Positions 40,509 through 50,550 of a stretch of 64,000 nt of DNA are shown piece by piece (the first letter of the stretch is position 1; every line of letters begins with the position of its first letter). The notes under the pieces were generated by a model. The model did no database searches and was not told the origin of the DNA. It saw only the letters and a list, made by a program, of their open reading frames with translations. This stretch comes from Leishmania infantum JPCM5. Its lineage: Eukaryota; Euglenozoa; Kinetoplastea; Trypanosomatida; Trypanosomatidae. The stretch lies in assembly GCF_000002875.2 (NCBI RefSeq), contig NC_009411.2, positions 372,001 to 436,000 on the forward strand. Direction: 5' to 3'. The position numbers and the translations under genes were made by a program.

Positions 40509-43500
40509 TCAGCGCGGTAAGCCTCCGCAGCAGCAAACGCAGCACGACTTCTTGCTCTCCATGCGCTGCCGGTGCTCCTCCTCGTGCTCAAGCTCCGCCT
40601 TCTCGCTGATGCGCATGAACACCTGCTCAATCGACGTCTGCGACACGCTGTAGTCGCAGATCTGCAGCTTCTCCTTCTGCTGCTCCAGCGCAGTGAACAC
40701 GCTCGACAGGCGCACAGTGCTCGGCAGCTGGTACGTGAAGCGCCCCGCGCGCACCTCCGTCAGCTTGCTCGACGGGAACTCCTCCTCGAAGAACAGCTCC
40801 ACGCCAGCCATCACCTCCGGTGACTCGTCCGCCACGCGCACCGCCACCTCGAACCCCGTCCCGTACTTCTGCTTCAGGTGCGTCTTGTCGCCAATGCACC
40901 GCAGCGTCCCGTCCACCATGATCGCAACGCGGTGCGCAAGTGCCTCCACCTCCTCCAGGTGGTGCGTCGTCAGCACAACGGAGCAGTTGTCCGCCACCGT
41001 CTCGATCGCGTTCCACAGCCCGCGCCGCGCAACGGGGTCCATGCCGGCCGACGGCTCGTCGAAGAACACAACGCGTGGCCCGCCAATCAGCGACACAGCA
41101 ACAGACAGCTTGCGCCGGTTGCCGCCGCTCAGCTCGTGCGACTTCGTGCGCCGGTACTCCGTCAGCCCGCACAGCTTCATCAGCCCACGTACAACGCGGT
41201 CGCACGCGCGCGACGAGATCCCGCGCACGCCGGCGTACAGGTACAGGTGCTCCTCCACCGTCAGCAGGTCCAGGCACGCGTCGAACTGCGGGCAGTACCC
41301 GATGCACCGCAGCGCCTCGCTGCTCTCCGTTACAATGTCGTTCCCGCACACGTAGGCTCGCCCGCTCGTCGGGTAGAACTCCTGGCATAGGATCGAGATC
41401 GTCGTCGTCTTGCCCGCGCCGTTCGTCCCCAGGAACCCAAACACCTCCCCGGGCCTCACACCCAGCGCGATGTTCCGCACAGCAACCTTCCCGTTCGGGT
41501 ACTCCTTCCGAAGGTTCAGCACGCGCACAAGGTCGCCCTCGCGCTCGCCGCCCTCCAGCACAGCGCGCCGCTCCGCCGCGACGTCCTCGTCCTCGTCCTC
41601 GATCACCTCCGCAGCACCGTCCGGGTTGTGGAACAGTCGCTGGCTGCGCTGCCGCCGCCCGGGGTGGTCGATGAACAGCGTGATGAACAGGAACACCGGG
41701 ATCTCGATCGCCATATACACGCACACCCACCCCACAACGTCCATGTCCCATGTGCTGGTGTCGATGCCGAACGCGCGGGTCACCTTGAGCGACGCGAGGT
41801 TATTGATTGCCTCGCCCACGCAGTAGCTCGGCACAATGCGGAAGATCCAGCGGAGCACTTTGGCCAAATTCCTCGTCGACTCTTTCAACGACAGCGCCGA
41901 CACCGCCAGTACCAGCAGGAAGCCCACAATGAAGTTGACAAGCATGACAACATTCTGCGCGGTGGAATGATTGTCGAAGGCGAAGCTGAGCGCGTATGCC
42001 ATGAGAATGCCCGACACGCCGTAAAGCAGAAACACCACAAACGTCGCGCCGATGTTGTTCACGGCTACGTACTCGTCACGGCCGAAAGCGAGGAAGACAA
42101 CGATGACGAGGCACATCGTGACGATGTACGAGCACAGGTCAAACAAGAAGTTGGATAGCCAGTAGATGTAGAAGCTCAGGCCAGAGACGTTCTGCAGGTG
42201 CCGCGCCTTGCACTCGCGCTCCCTCACAATCCAGCCCACAAAGGTCGAAGGAATGAAGGTGAACGGGATCATGATGATCACGGCAATCATCATCGCGTAC
42301 AGAGATGACTCCACCGCCCGCTGCTGCGATGTTTTGGGGAGTGATGCCACAGCGGTGGTAACACTCACGTTATCTCGGCCAGTTGCCACACGAAGATGGG
42401 CAGCGAAGACATTCGCTGTCTCGATGGCGACCTCATGCAAAGCCGACGTGTTGTAGAAGACGCTGTGGTACAGCTCCCCGCTGCCCGCAGCCGCGCACGA
42501 GACGCCGCCGTAGCGCTCCTTCGCGTGCGTCTGGTACGTCCTGTTCAGCTTCGTCGAGAACGCAGAGGCGTCCGGCACGTCCGTCCAGATATCCATGTGC
42601 GCCTTCGTCGAGAACGGCGTCGTCACGTCCAGCACGCCCTCGCAGTTTGCAAGCGGGATGTCCACCGCCGTCCCGTACACGTCGCTGCTCAGCACGATCG
42701 TCGGCGTGCTGAACAGCCTCACCAGCGTCAGCAGCATCGCAAGCAGCACGCACGCGACGGGGCATACGATCTGGAAGAACTGCGTGCGCCGGTCGCGCAG
42801 CGCGTTCCACAGCCGCTTCACCATCATCGCGCGGAACTGCAGCCGCCGCCGCGCCCACCGCCCCTTCTCCATCTCCACGTTCCACACAGCAGCCGTCGCC
42901 TCCGCCTTCTCCTTCGCCGCAAGCGCATCCGCGTCGCGCTCCGCGTCCGGGCCCTCCGCGATCTTGATGAATACCTCCTCCAGCGTCGTCGCCGACAGCG
43001 AGTACGCGTTGATCCCAAGGCCGGGGATGCCCTCCTCCACAGCGCAAAGCAGGTCGGGGAACATAGGCTTCGACGCCATCGGCAGCCGGTACGCGACTTC
43101 GCCCGCGCCGCTGCCAATAGCCTCCGCCGCAGGCACGAGCGTCTGCACCATCTGCTCGATCGGTCCGCGCCGCGCGTGCGACACGACAGACATCGTCAGC
43201 ACGAACCCAACGCCAAGCTTCGACTTCAGGAACATGTTCGACCCCGCGCACTGCAGTCGCCCCTTGCTCATGATCGCAACCGTGTCGCCGAGCAGGTCCG
43301 CCTCGTCCATGAAGTGCGTCGTCAGCAGAATCGTGTGCCACTTCGCCATCTCCTTCAGCAGCGACCACGTGTGCCGCCGCGCGCCAACGTCCATCCCGGC
43401 CGTCGGCTCGTCCAGGATCACGAGCCGGCTGCCGCCAACAAACGCAACGGCAACCGACAGCTTCCGCTTCTGCCCGCCAGACAGCGCCTTCGACATGTAG

Positions 43501-46040
43501 TGCTCCTTGTCCTCCAGGTCCACCGCGGCAAGCAGCCGCCGGATCGCATCCTCCTTCTCAGACCCCCTCAGCCCCTTGATGGCAGCGTAGTAGTCCAGGT
43601 GCTCCCGCACCGTCAGCTGTGGCCACAGGATGTTGTGCTGCGGACACAGCCCGATCTCCTGCCGCACAGCGCTCAGCTCGTGCCGCACGGAGTGCCCGTA
43701 CACGTAGCAGTCGCCGCCGTCAGCTTCCAGCATCCCGGTCATCAGGTTCATCGTCGTCGACTTGCCCGCGCCGTTGTGGCCCAGCAGCACAGAGATCTCG
43801 CCCTCGTTCAGCGACCAGCACAGGTCGTCCACCGCAGCAAACGCCTTGCCGCCGCGCCTGAACGTCTTGCGCAGCCCGCGGATCCGCACCGCCGCAGCCT
43901 CCTCCACCGCAGGGTCCACCGCCTCGAACACGCCGTCTTCCGCGCGCCCGTCCCCCGGGACGTCGCCGTCGTTGTCGGCGTCGCCCGCGCGGCGTCGGCA
44001 GAAGCACCACCGCACGGGGTCGATGACGAAGAACAGCGGGTTCTTCGTCGTCCCCCACTCCTTCGGGACCACGCGGTCGAAGTACATCATCAGCAGCAGG
44101 TACACAAAGATGTCCACAAAGAGGAGCACAAACACAACGATCAGTTTCGGCTCGTCGCGGAAGTATGCCAGCGCACCGACTCCGGCGCCGCCATTCACCT
44201 CGTGCTCAAAGAGCAGAGCGAAGCCGACAGCAAAAGCGCTCGGGCCCAGGATCATGATGCCCATCTTGGCGCCCCCGCTGGCTCTTTCCATCGCAAAGAG
44301 CGGTATCGCCATCGCGAAGTAGATGAGAGGCGCGATGATGGCCGCCAGCCGGGCCTTGCTGAACACAGCCGCAATCGCGCCGGACAGTGCGATGGTGGAC
44401 CAAGAGAAGAGCAAGAACATGAAGAAGACGTACCCGGGGCTGCTTTCGGGCAAGTATGTCAAGCGCAGGAGGACCGTGATGATAATGGACACCACAGTGT
44501 ACCACACGCCGTACACCACGAGCCACGCAAGGTACATGGTCCACTCAGAGAGACCCATGATGAGCATGGCCTCCCGAATGCGCAGCTCCTTCTCCACCAC
44601 AATCCGCTTCGTCAGCTGCGAAACAGGATACAGGAACCCAAGCACCAAAATCAGCGGCGCCAGGGAGGCACCAGTCAACAAAAAGGAGCTGGTATTGTAT
44701 GCCTTCGTGGGCATGGCGGTGTAGGTCAGCGGCTTCGTCGCCGGCTTGCCGAGCACACTCGTGGTGTAGTGATTGTACACGAGCGTCTGCAGCGTCGTGT
44801 AGCCCGAGAAGATGTACGGCGAGTTGGTCGACATGTCCAGCCCGCCAAGGTACCCGCTGAGAATGCTGTCCGACGTCGCTGGCAAGGCCGATGAGTTGAC
44901 CATGATCTTCACGTTGAACGTGTCGGCCGTGTAGCTGTCCAGCTCCACAACGCCCCACGTCGGCGGGTCGTCGTGCGTCAACGACAGTATGTGTGACGTA
45001 GCGTCCGCTGCCGTCGCAAATGTGCCGCCGTACGCGTTGTCGAACAGCTTGGACTGGGCCCGCATGTACGACACCAGCGACTCCACCTCCGGCGTTCGCG
45101 GCGCAAAGTACAGCAGGCCGCCGTAGGAGAACGGCGTTGATGCTCGAATCGACTGATCCATCCCCACCCACTGGCACGCGATGAGTGTGTCCAGGGGGAG
45201 CATTGGCGATGTCGTGAGTGGCAGAGCGCCGAGGAGCTGTGCTACCACGTTTTTGAGAGGCGGGTCGTAGCAGAAGCCAGTCGGGATGCCGCGGCCGTGG
45301 GGACAATAATACTTTTGTCCCTCCAGACACGGCGTTAAGCCGGCGATGCCGCTCGCCAAGGACGCGTTGTAGCACAGGGAGCTGCTGATTTTATCGGTCA
45401 TTGCGGATACCTTCTCCGGTCCTGTGGAAGAGTAGTAGACACCCGCGGAATTCTGTGCCGTGCCAAAGACGGCCCACAGCATGACGGAGCCGAAAACGAA
45501 AAGGATGGGAATCAAGAACTCGCACAGCGTCGAGCACCACTCTCGCTTCATCAGGATCAACACGCGCAGGATGGTGTGCCCGAGTTGCTGGCAGCATCCC
45601 GCCCGAGGGCGACATCGCGCTGGGCTATTGGCAGATGCCGACCTGCGGTGGAGGACATCGTATTGGTCATCGGCTTGGGCCAGTGGGATCTGCTCGGCCG
45701 TCATCTCGACACAGCTGCCGTCGTTCACGTCGTTTTCGGCGGCGGACGGAGAGGCGTGGTTGCCGGCTTCCAGCGTAGTCGCTCGCATCTCTCCCGTTCG
45801 CAGCGCAGTGCCTCGTATCATGCGGTCGTCAGATCTGAGAAAAGCTGAGCCTCCGCCACTCATCGGAGAGTACTCGCCTCCCACCGCAGGAGTAAAGAGC
45901 TGGCCCTCGCCAAAGGCCTCGGAGTTGTTTCGGGAAAAGCTCAATCCTGGCAGTGCGCCTGGCGAGGCGAATAAAAGCAGGGGGTTCTGCGTCGTCGTCG
46001 TGGAGTTAGGAGAGGGTACAAGCGGGCCAGCCCCAGGCAT
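40509..46040 (-). CDS. ABC transporter, subfamily A, full-length
   Basis: 1843 residues with the two-times (TMD-NBD) layout of ABCA exporters or flippases, which in Leishmania have been linked to phospholipid traffic. Seen: a 170-residue cytosolic N-terminus rich in Ser/Gly; first membrane helix at about 174-193, followed by a large extracellular loop with Cys residues and N-glycosylation sites; TMD1 helices up to about 690; NBD1 with Walker A GHNGAGKST (about 752-760), signature LSGGQKRKLS (about 853), Walker B RLVILDEPTAGMD (about 878) and H-loop TTHFMDEAD; TMD2 from about 1085 with another large loop; NBD2 with Walker A GTNGAGKTT (about 1538), signature LSGGNRRKLS (about 1637), Walker B RVVFFDEPSAGMD and H-loop TTHHLEEVE. 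Both ATP sites look intact. The C-terminus ends in a Cys cluster (SCCVCCCGG), a possible acylation site. It is tandem with a second ABCA gene and flanked by inverted 852-bp repeats. Confidence 0.95.
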   Translation of the reverse strand: MPGAGPLVPSPNSTTTTQNPLLLFASPGALPGLSFSRNNSEAFGEGQLFTPAVGGEYSPMSGGGSAFLRSDDRMIRGTALRTGEMRATTLEAGNHASPSAAENDVNDGSCVEMTAEQIPLAQADDQYDVLHRRSASANSPARCRPRAGCCQQLGHTILRVLILMKREWCSTLCEFLIPILFVFGSVMLWAVFGTAQNSAGVYYSSTGPEKVSAMTDKISSSLCYNASLASGIAGLTPCLEGQKYYCPHGRGIPTGFCYDPPLKNVVAQLLGALPLTTSPMLPLDTLIACQWVGMDQSIRASTPFSYGGLLYFAPRTPEVESLVSYMRAQSKLFDNAYGGTFATAADATSHILSLTHDDPPTWGVVELDSYTADTFNVKIMVNSSALPATSDSILSGYLGGLDMSTNSPYIFSGYTTLQTLVYNHYTTSVLGKPATKPLTYTAMPTKAYNTSSFLLTGASLAPLILVLGFLYPVSQLTKRIVVEKELRIREAMLIMGLSEWTMYLAWLVVYGVWYTVVSIIITVLLRLTYLPESSPGYVFFMFLLFSWSTIALSGAIAAVFSKARLAAIIAPLIYFAMAIPLFAMERASGGAKMGIMILGPSAFAVGFALLFEHEVNGGAGVGALAYFRDEPKLIVVFVLLFVDIFVYLLLMMYFDRVVPKEWGTTKNPLFFVIDPVRWCFCRRRAGDADNDGDVPGDGRAEDGVFEAVDPAVEEAAAVRIRGLRKTFRRGGKAFAAVDDLCWSLNEGEISVLLGHNGAGKSTTMNLMTGMLEADGGDCYVYGHSVRHELSAVRQEIGLCPQHNILWPQLTVREHLDYYAAIKGLRGSEKEDAIRRLLAAVDLEDKEHYMSKALSGGQKRKLSVAVAFVGGSRLVILDEPTAGMDVGARRHTWSLLKEMAKWHTILLTTHFMDEADLLGDTVAIMSKGRLQCAGSNMFLKSKLGVGFVLTMSVVSHARRGPIEQMVQTLVPAAEAIGSGAGEVAYRLPMASKPMFPDLLCAVEEGIPGLGINAYSLSATTLEEVFIKIAEGPDAERDADALAAKEKAEATAAVWNVEMEKGRWARRRLQFRAMMVKRLWNALRDRRTQFFQIVCPVACVLLAMLLTLVRLFSTPTIVLSSDVYGTAVDIPLANCEGVLDVTTPFSTKAHMDIWTDVPDASAFSTKLNRTYQTHAKERYGGVSCAAAGSGELYHSVFYNTSALHEVAIETANVFAAHLRVATGRDNVSVTTAVASLPKTSQQRAVESSLYAMMIAVIIMIPFTFIPSTFVGWIVRERECKARHLQNVSGLSFYIYWLSNFLFDLCSYIVTMCLVIVVFLAFGRDEYVAVNNIGATFVVFLLYGVSGILMAYALSFAFDNHSTAQNVVMLVNFIVGFLLVLAVSALSLKESTRNLAKVLRWIFRIVPSYCVGEAINNLASLKVTRAFGIDTSTWDMDVVGWVCVYMAIEIPVFLFITLFIDHPGRRQRSQRLFHNPDGAAEVIEDEDEDVAAERRAVLEGGEREGDLVRVLNLRKEYPNGKVAVRNIALGVRPGEVFGFLGTNGAGKTTTISILCQEFYPTSGRAYVCGNDIVTESSEALRCIGYCPQFDACLDLLTVEEHLYLYAGVRGISSRACDRVVRGLMKLCGLTEYRRTKSHELSGGNRRKLSVAVSLIGGPRVVFFDEPSAGMDPVARRGLWNAIETVADNCSVVLTTHHLEEVEALAHRVAIMVDGTLRCIGDKTHLKQKYGTGFEVAVRVADESPEVMAGVELFFEEEFPSSKLTEVRAGRFTYQLPSTVRLSSVFTALEQQKEKLQICDYSVSQTSIEQVFMRISEKAELEHEEEHRQRMESKKSCCVCCCGGLPR

Positions 46041-47839
46041 AGGCGCCTCGCTCTGGTTGAAGGGAGTAGTCCGCTCTTCGCGGATACCACGTCACACGCC
46101 GTCAGCGCTTTCCTCCTCGCTGTGCAGAGAGCTCGTGAGCGGCAACTCCCACTTTTCTCGAATTCTGAGGGAGGAGGCTCGTGTGAAGCGGCAACGAGAA
46201 AACGAATGCGCCTGCACCGGCCAGCTGAGTCTGTGAAGCCCAACGTTGGTGTAAAGCAGCGGCTTCAGCCGTATATGCGCTTGACGTCCGTTTCGGGATT
46301 TTTTTCGTGGCGGATCTGTCCAAGCAAGAGAGACGTTCTTGGCGAAATCACAAGAGAGAGTGTGTCAGAGGGAGAGGGAAAGAGGACAGCCGCCAGAGCT
46401 ACCAGGAGTCTCCGTTCTGAGGAGAGGAAAGGGTGGCGAATGCGGGTGGTCAAGGAAGGGGTGAAAGAGGCGCGGAAGCACACTGTGAATCAGTCCGCAG
46501 AGCTGTAAAAGGAAGGCGACAGAAATAAAAAAGGTTAGAGAGGTGAAGCGAGCAAAGCAGAAGCCAAAACAGGGCGAAACGGCGGTGCGTGCGACTTGGC
46601 GTGCCGAGGCCTGTCCCACACAGTCACGCCGAAAGGGAAGAACAAGAGAGAAAACGAACAAAACTGGATGTGGACGCCCAGGGAGGGAAGGGAAGTGTGT
46701 GTGTGTGTGTGTGTGTGTGTGCAGGCCCAAAGCAAGCACAGACGCGCGCGACCACGCGTTTGAAACGGGGGTAAGACGAGAGCGGGCAATGGATAGGGGA
46801 GACACACGAACGATGCGATGAAAGAATTGACGGGGAGGCTCCACCTGTTTGTCTTCTCCGGAACCTGACGCGGGACTCGGGTATTCTGTGTGCACGATGA
46901 TATGTGTGTGTGCGTGTGTAGTGTGTGTATATATGCGGGAGTGCTAAAGCAGCCGCTACGTGGCGTGAGAAACGACTGTGCCGGTCTCGGATAGACCGTA
47001 CAACGAAACACACAAAGAGAACGCAGAGAGGGATTCAATAACAGAGAGCGCTTAAAAAAGGAGAAAAGCATGAAAGTTTAATAAGTGCCTAAGAAGCCAA
47101 CAAAACGAAAGACAAGAAAAGGCTCACGGCCAACCTCATAGACTCACGCACGCACGTAGAGGCGTGCGACCTCTCCAGCACGCACACACACTCCGTCTCT
47201 CCTCGCAGGGGCTTGCGGCAGGTGTGGAGAGGGGGTGGAGTAAAAAGCTAAGGGGAGCTTCAGCACCGCGATTGTGAACAAAGAGTGAGAGAGGGAAGGT
47301 GCGGTGAGGGGACATACACGCGCGGCCGCCGAAAACAGCACCACCGCTGAGTCGATCAACGGACTCGCGCTGGTTTGCGTTGCGTGTGCGCTTCAAGTCC
47401 GTCGGTGGGCGGAAGGGGCGAGCAAGAAGAGGCGCGCGTGGGTAGTGGAAGAGGACTGAATACGTGTACTTGTGCGTGTATTTGCAAATGTGATACAGCG
47501 GGGTGTGTGCGTGTGGGGAGGAGAGGAGGTGAGGCGTGGTGAGTGTGCAACTTCACCGTGAGAGGCAGCGAGGGGCAAAAAAGCGTAATAGAGAGATTCC
47601 CTTTCGAGTCGGCTGCGTGGGAGCGGCACGACCAAAGGTCGGGGGAGGAGGCGCACAACCGAGAGACACAGAGGAATGGATGAAACCTTCCGTGCAACAG
47701 GTACGTCACGGAGGTCTTCTGATGGCGAGTACCCACTCCCTGAGATACCATGACTACACAAGAGGAATTTCACGCGAAAAGCAAACCTCGCACACAAAAA
47801 AAGCGTTTTTGTTTTTTCGGCTTCTAGTCAGCAAAGGGC
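46041..47839. other. ABCA 5' flank and intergenic
   Basis: No gene supported. Purine-rich on plus strand, so minus-strand pyrimidine tracts (for example 46371-46390) are available for trans-splicing. A (GT)13 microsatellite lies at about 46697-46722. Confidence 0.55.
46697..46722. repeat. (GT)n microsatellite
   Basis: Uninterrupted GT dinucleotides over about 26 bases. Confidence 0.9.
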
Positions 47840-48691
47840 CCCTGATGACGCCCACCACCTCGCCGGTGGTATCTCACGGCCCAGCACCCACTGTGTGGGA
47901 AAGCCAAAGACCCTGCAGCCTGCCCTCGGGTACCGCTGGCGGGCTCCTCGGTATCGGCGGACAGGTATGGGCTATCGCTGTGCCGAGGAGGCTTGCCGTC
48001 GTGATGATCACCTTTGCAGCAGCGCACTACGAATCGTGCCGACGATCCGACACATGTCGGAGGACGAGATCCATACCTATCACCCGCCCCCACACACACA
48101 GGCGCACCGAAAAAAAAAAGAACGTGCATGCTCGGGAAACATGCGGCATCTCCTGCATGCGACCGTGTGGGCCGATGCGGCGCAGATGCGGGAAGCGCGA
48201 TGAGAGCACCCTCGAGTTGCACCACCGAGTCCTCCAGACTCCCATGTAAAGTGGCACCACACTGTATGACGGCATGCCGCGGCTTGAAGCGGCCGAGGGC
48301 GAAACACGGCGCACAGGCAGGGCAGAGGGTCGCAGAGGGCCCTGACCTGCGGCTGGCCCACTTCCTCTCTGAGCTCCTCCTCCATTCACTTATATCCGCC
48401 CCCTAGTGCCCGCACGACAGACGCCACTGCCTCCGCCCTCGAGCAGAGCCCTGGACGCGGCCCGGGTGGATCAAGGCATGCAGTCCCGCCAGGTCCGCCT
48501 GGCGCCGATCGCGCAACACGCACCCGGGGAAGGGACGAGGAAGAAGAGGAAGAGCCGGTTAGACGCGCGGCCCGATCCGACGGCAGGCCGCTCGTCCTGG
48601 ACGACCAGGCCTTAGCCGTGGCGCAACAGTCGCAGGCGAGCTGTGGCTGTGTGCGTGTAGGCTTGCTGACTTGTCCGTGGAAGTGGAATGG
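47840..48691 (+). mobile_element. 852-bp ingi/L1Tc-related SIDER-like element, copy 3 (inverted)
   Basis: Inverse orientation to copies 1 and 2, again exactly 852 bases between the same end points; homology to copy 2 continues to about 48719. 5' hallmark on the plus strand at 47840: CCCTGATGACGCCCACCACC and on. With copy 2 it forms an inverted repeat whose arms enclose 40509-46040. It is antisense to the local transcription unit. Confidence 0.78.
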
Positions 48692-48719
48692 ACATGTCGA
48701 GGGAAAAGTATATACCAAA

Positions 48720-50545
48720 GAGGGAATTGCGGCGGGAAACGTGTCTTTTGGGATTGGAGATGGTAGACTGGCCAGTGTGGGTGATTGTGGCGTGGCAAGA
48801 AAGGAGAGCGATGACGTCGGGTCTCAGATCGGAAGAGATGGAAAGCAAGGCAACATGAGAGCGATGGAGAGGAGACACATCGGCGGCTGGAGCCCGCGTG
48901 CAGTTTCAGGTTTTCAGGAATCGCTCGAAAAGGTTGGCGCACCCTTCGCAGCCCCCGCCCCCCCCCACCAACCCTAGACGTTAGCAAATGCTGAAACGCA
49001 CATGGGCACGCGCGCGCCTACGCAAAGCGTTACACGTGCGTAACCCCCCCCCCTCTGCCCTATCGACCTGGAGTTACGGGACCGATGGAGGGAGGATACT
49101 GAGCACAGCCCTTCTCACGCCAGTGCCCGCTTTCGAAAAGATACACAGGCACAGCCGCCAATGGAGGCGACAGCAAAAAGCACGTGTGCATCATGAGCCG
49201 TCCTGGGGCACCTGTGAATGGGGATGGGAGGGGCGATGATTGCCATGTGGCTTCCCTTTTACGGCCCGCATGTGTTCTCGCTGTTGCTTGTGCGTTTTCC
49301 TGTATCTTCCACTACGCTGTGGGATATCAGGTGCCCTGTCAAGAGACGGATACAGAAAGAAAAGCAAAAAGGTCGGATGTATGTGTGTGTGTGTGTGCAC
49401 CCCTGCGAAGGCGTACAACAAACAAAAAGATTTCACCATGCTAAAAAAAAACGCATACACACATAAAGGAGAAGGAGAAGGAGAAGGGGGGAGCCACCAC
49501 CACACAAAGAGAGAGAGAGGGGTGGGAGAAAGAAGAAAGCGAGCGCGGTAATGGGAGGAAGCTAGAAGGCAAGAACCAACACGGCAGACATGCTTGCAAG
49601 ATAGCAAAGGAAGGTGGACACTACAAGGAAGCGGTGCATTAGAGAGGAAAGGAAATACATAAAAGGAGTGTGTTTGAGTGGGACAAGAAACAAAGAGGTG
49701 AGGGGAGGAGGGAGGGGAGGGACCCATCATTTCGCGTGGAAGACAAGAAACCCAAAGGAAAAAGAAGGTGGAGAGGCAACACACAAAGAGACGCCTTTGC
49801 ACATGGACGCGCAGAGGCATCCACAGCACTGCCAGCGGATATGTCGCACGCACTTCCGAGCAAGTATATATGTTCGGAGAACCACGAAAAAGGGGGCATA
49901 AAGATATGTTCAGTAGAAGCAAGCGAGCAAAAACACAAAACGAGGAGGACGTGTGGGTGAAGAGGAGGGAGATGGCAGAGACGGAGGGCACAGGTGGTGG
50001 GGGGGGGAGGGTTGACGTAAAAGAGGCGCCAAACACGAACACAAAAAAAAACAAGACAAAAACAATACACCTGCCCTGGTTCGAGTGGCATCAAGTGTGA
50101 GCCCTGTGTAGAGCGGCGGGAAGGGGAGAGGGACGCCGTGGCGGTTGGTGCTCCACACTTCCTCTTTCCCTTCTGCCTCTTCTACAGTGCACGGTGAAGA
50201 GCGTTGTGAAGTCGGTGCGAAGAAGACATGGCGCCGGCAGCCAAAGCGGCAAACGCTCACCTTTTCAAATGGGGTGCGGGCAGAGACAAGAGCCACATCG
50301 TGATATGGAGCACACACACACACACGCACACGCAGAGGCAGCGCCATCCTCACACCGCCACGGCTCCACCATTTCGTGGATACAGAGGTGGCCACTGAAG
50401 AAAGCAAGCTAATGCGGTGCATCACCTGTGCCGATACGTGTGCCGCCTGCATTAGAAGACAGAGAGAGCACAAAATCACTCGTGCCGGCTGAACCTTCCC
50501 ACAAAGCCAACATCATACCAAGCCAAGAGAGAGGAAAGATAGGGG
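48720..50545. other. Gene-free sequence left of the assembly gap
   Basis: No supported gene. Purine-rich on plus strand with GAGAAG repeats near 49467-49485 and TG runs. If the assembly is right, this should be the 3' UTR region of the second ABCA gene, but the C-terminal half of that gene is not present here. Confidence 0.5.
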
Positions 50546-50550
50546 NNNNN
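50546..50550. other. Assembly gap (5 N)
   Basis: Five ambiguous bases directly at the point where the second ABCA coding sequence stops matching. Real gap size is unknown and must be at least about 2.36 kb if the second gene is full-length like its paralogue. Confidence 0.99.

Noticed and set aside
42396..44894. 832-codon open frame on the plus strand inside the ABCA gene (also 50428-52575 in the second copy)
   Set aside because: It is the antisense shadow of the GC-rich ABCA coding sequence; translation is Arg/His/Gln-rich low complexity without domains, and it opposes the transcription unit.
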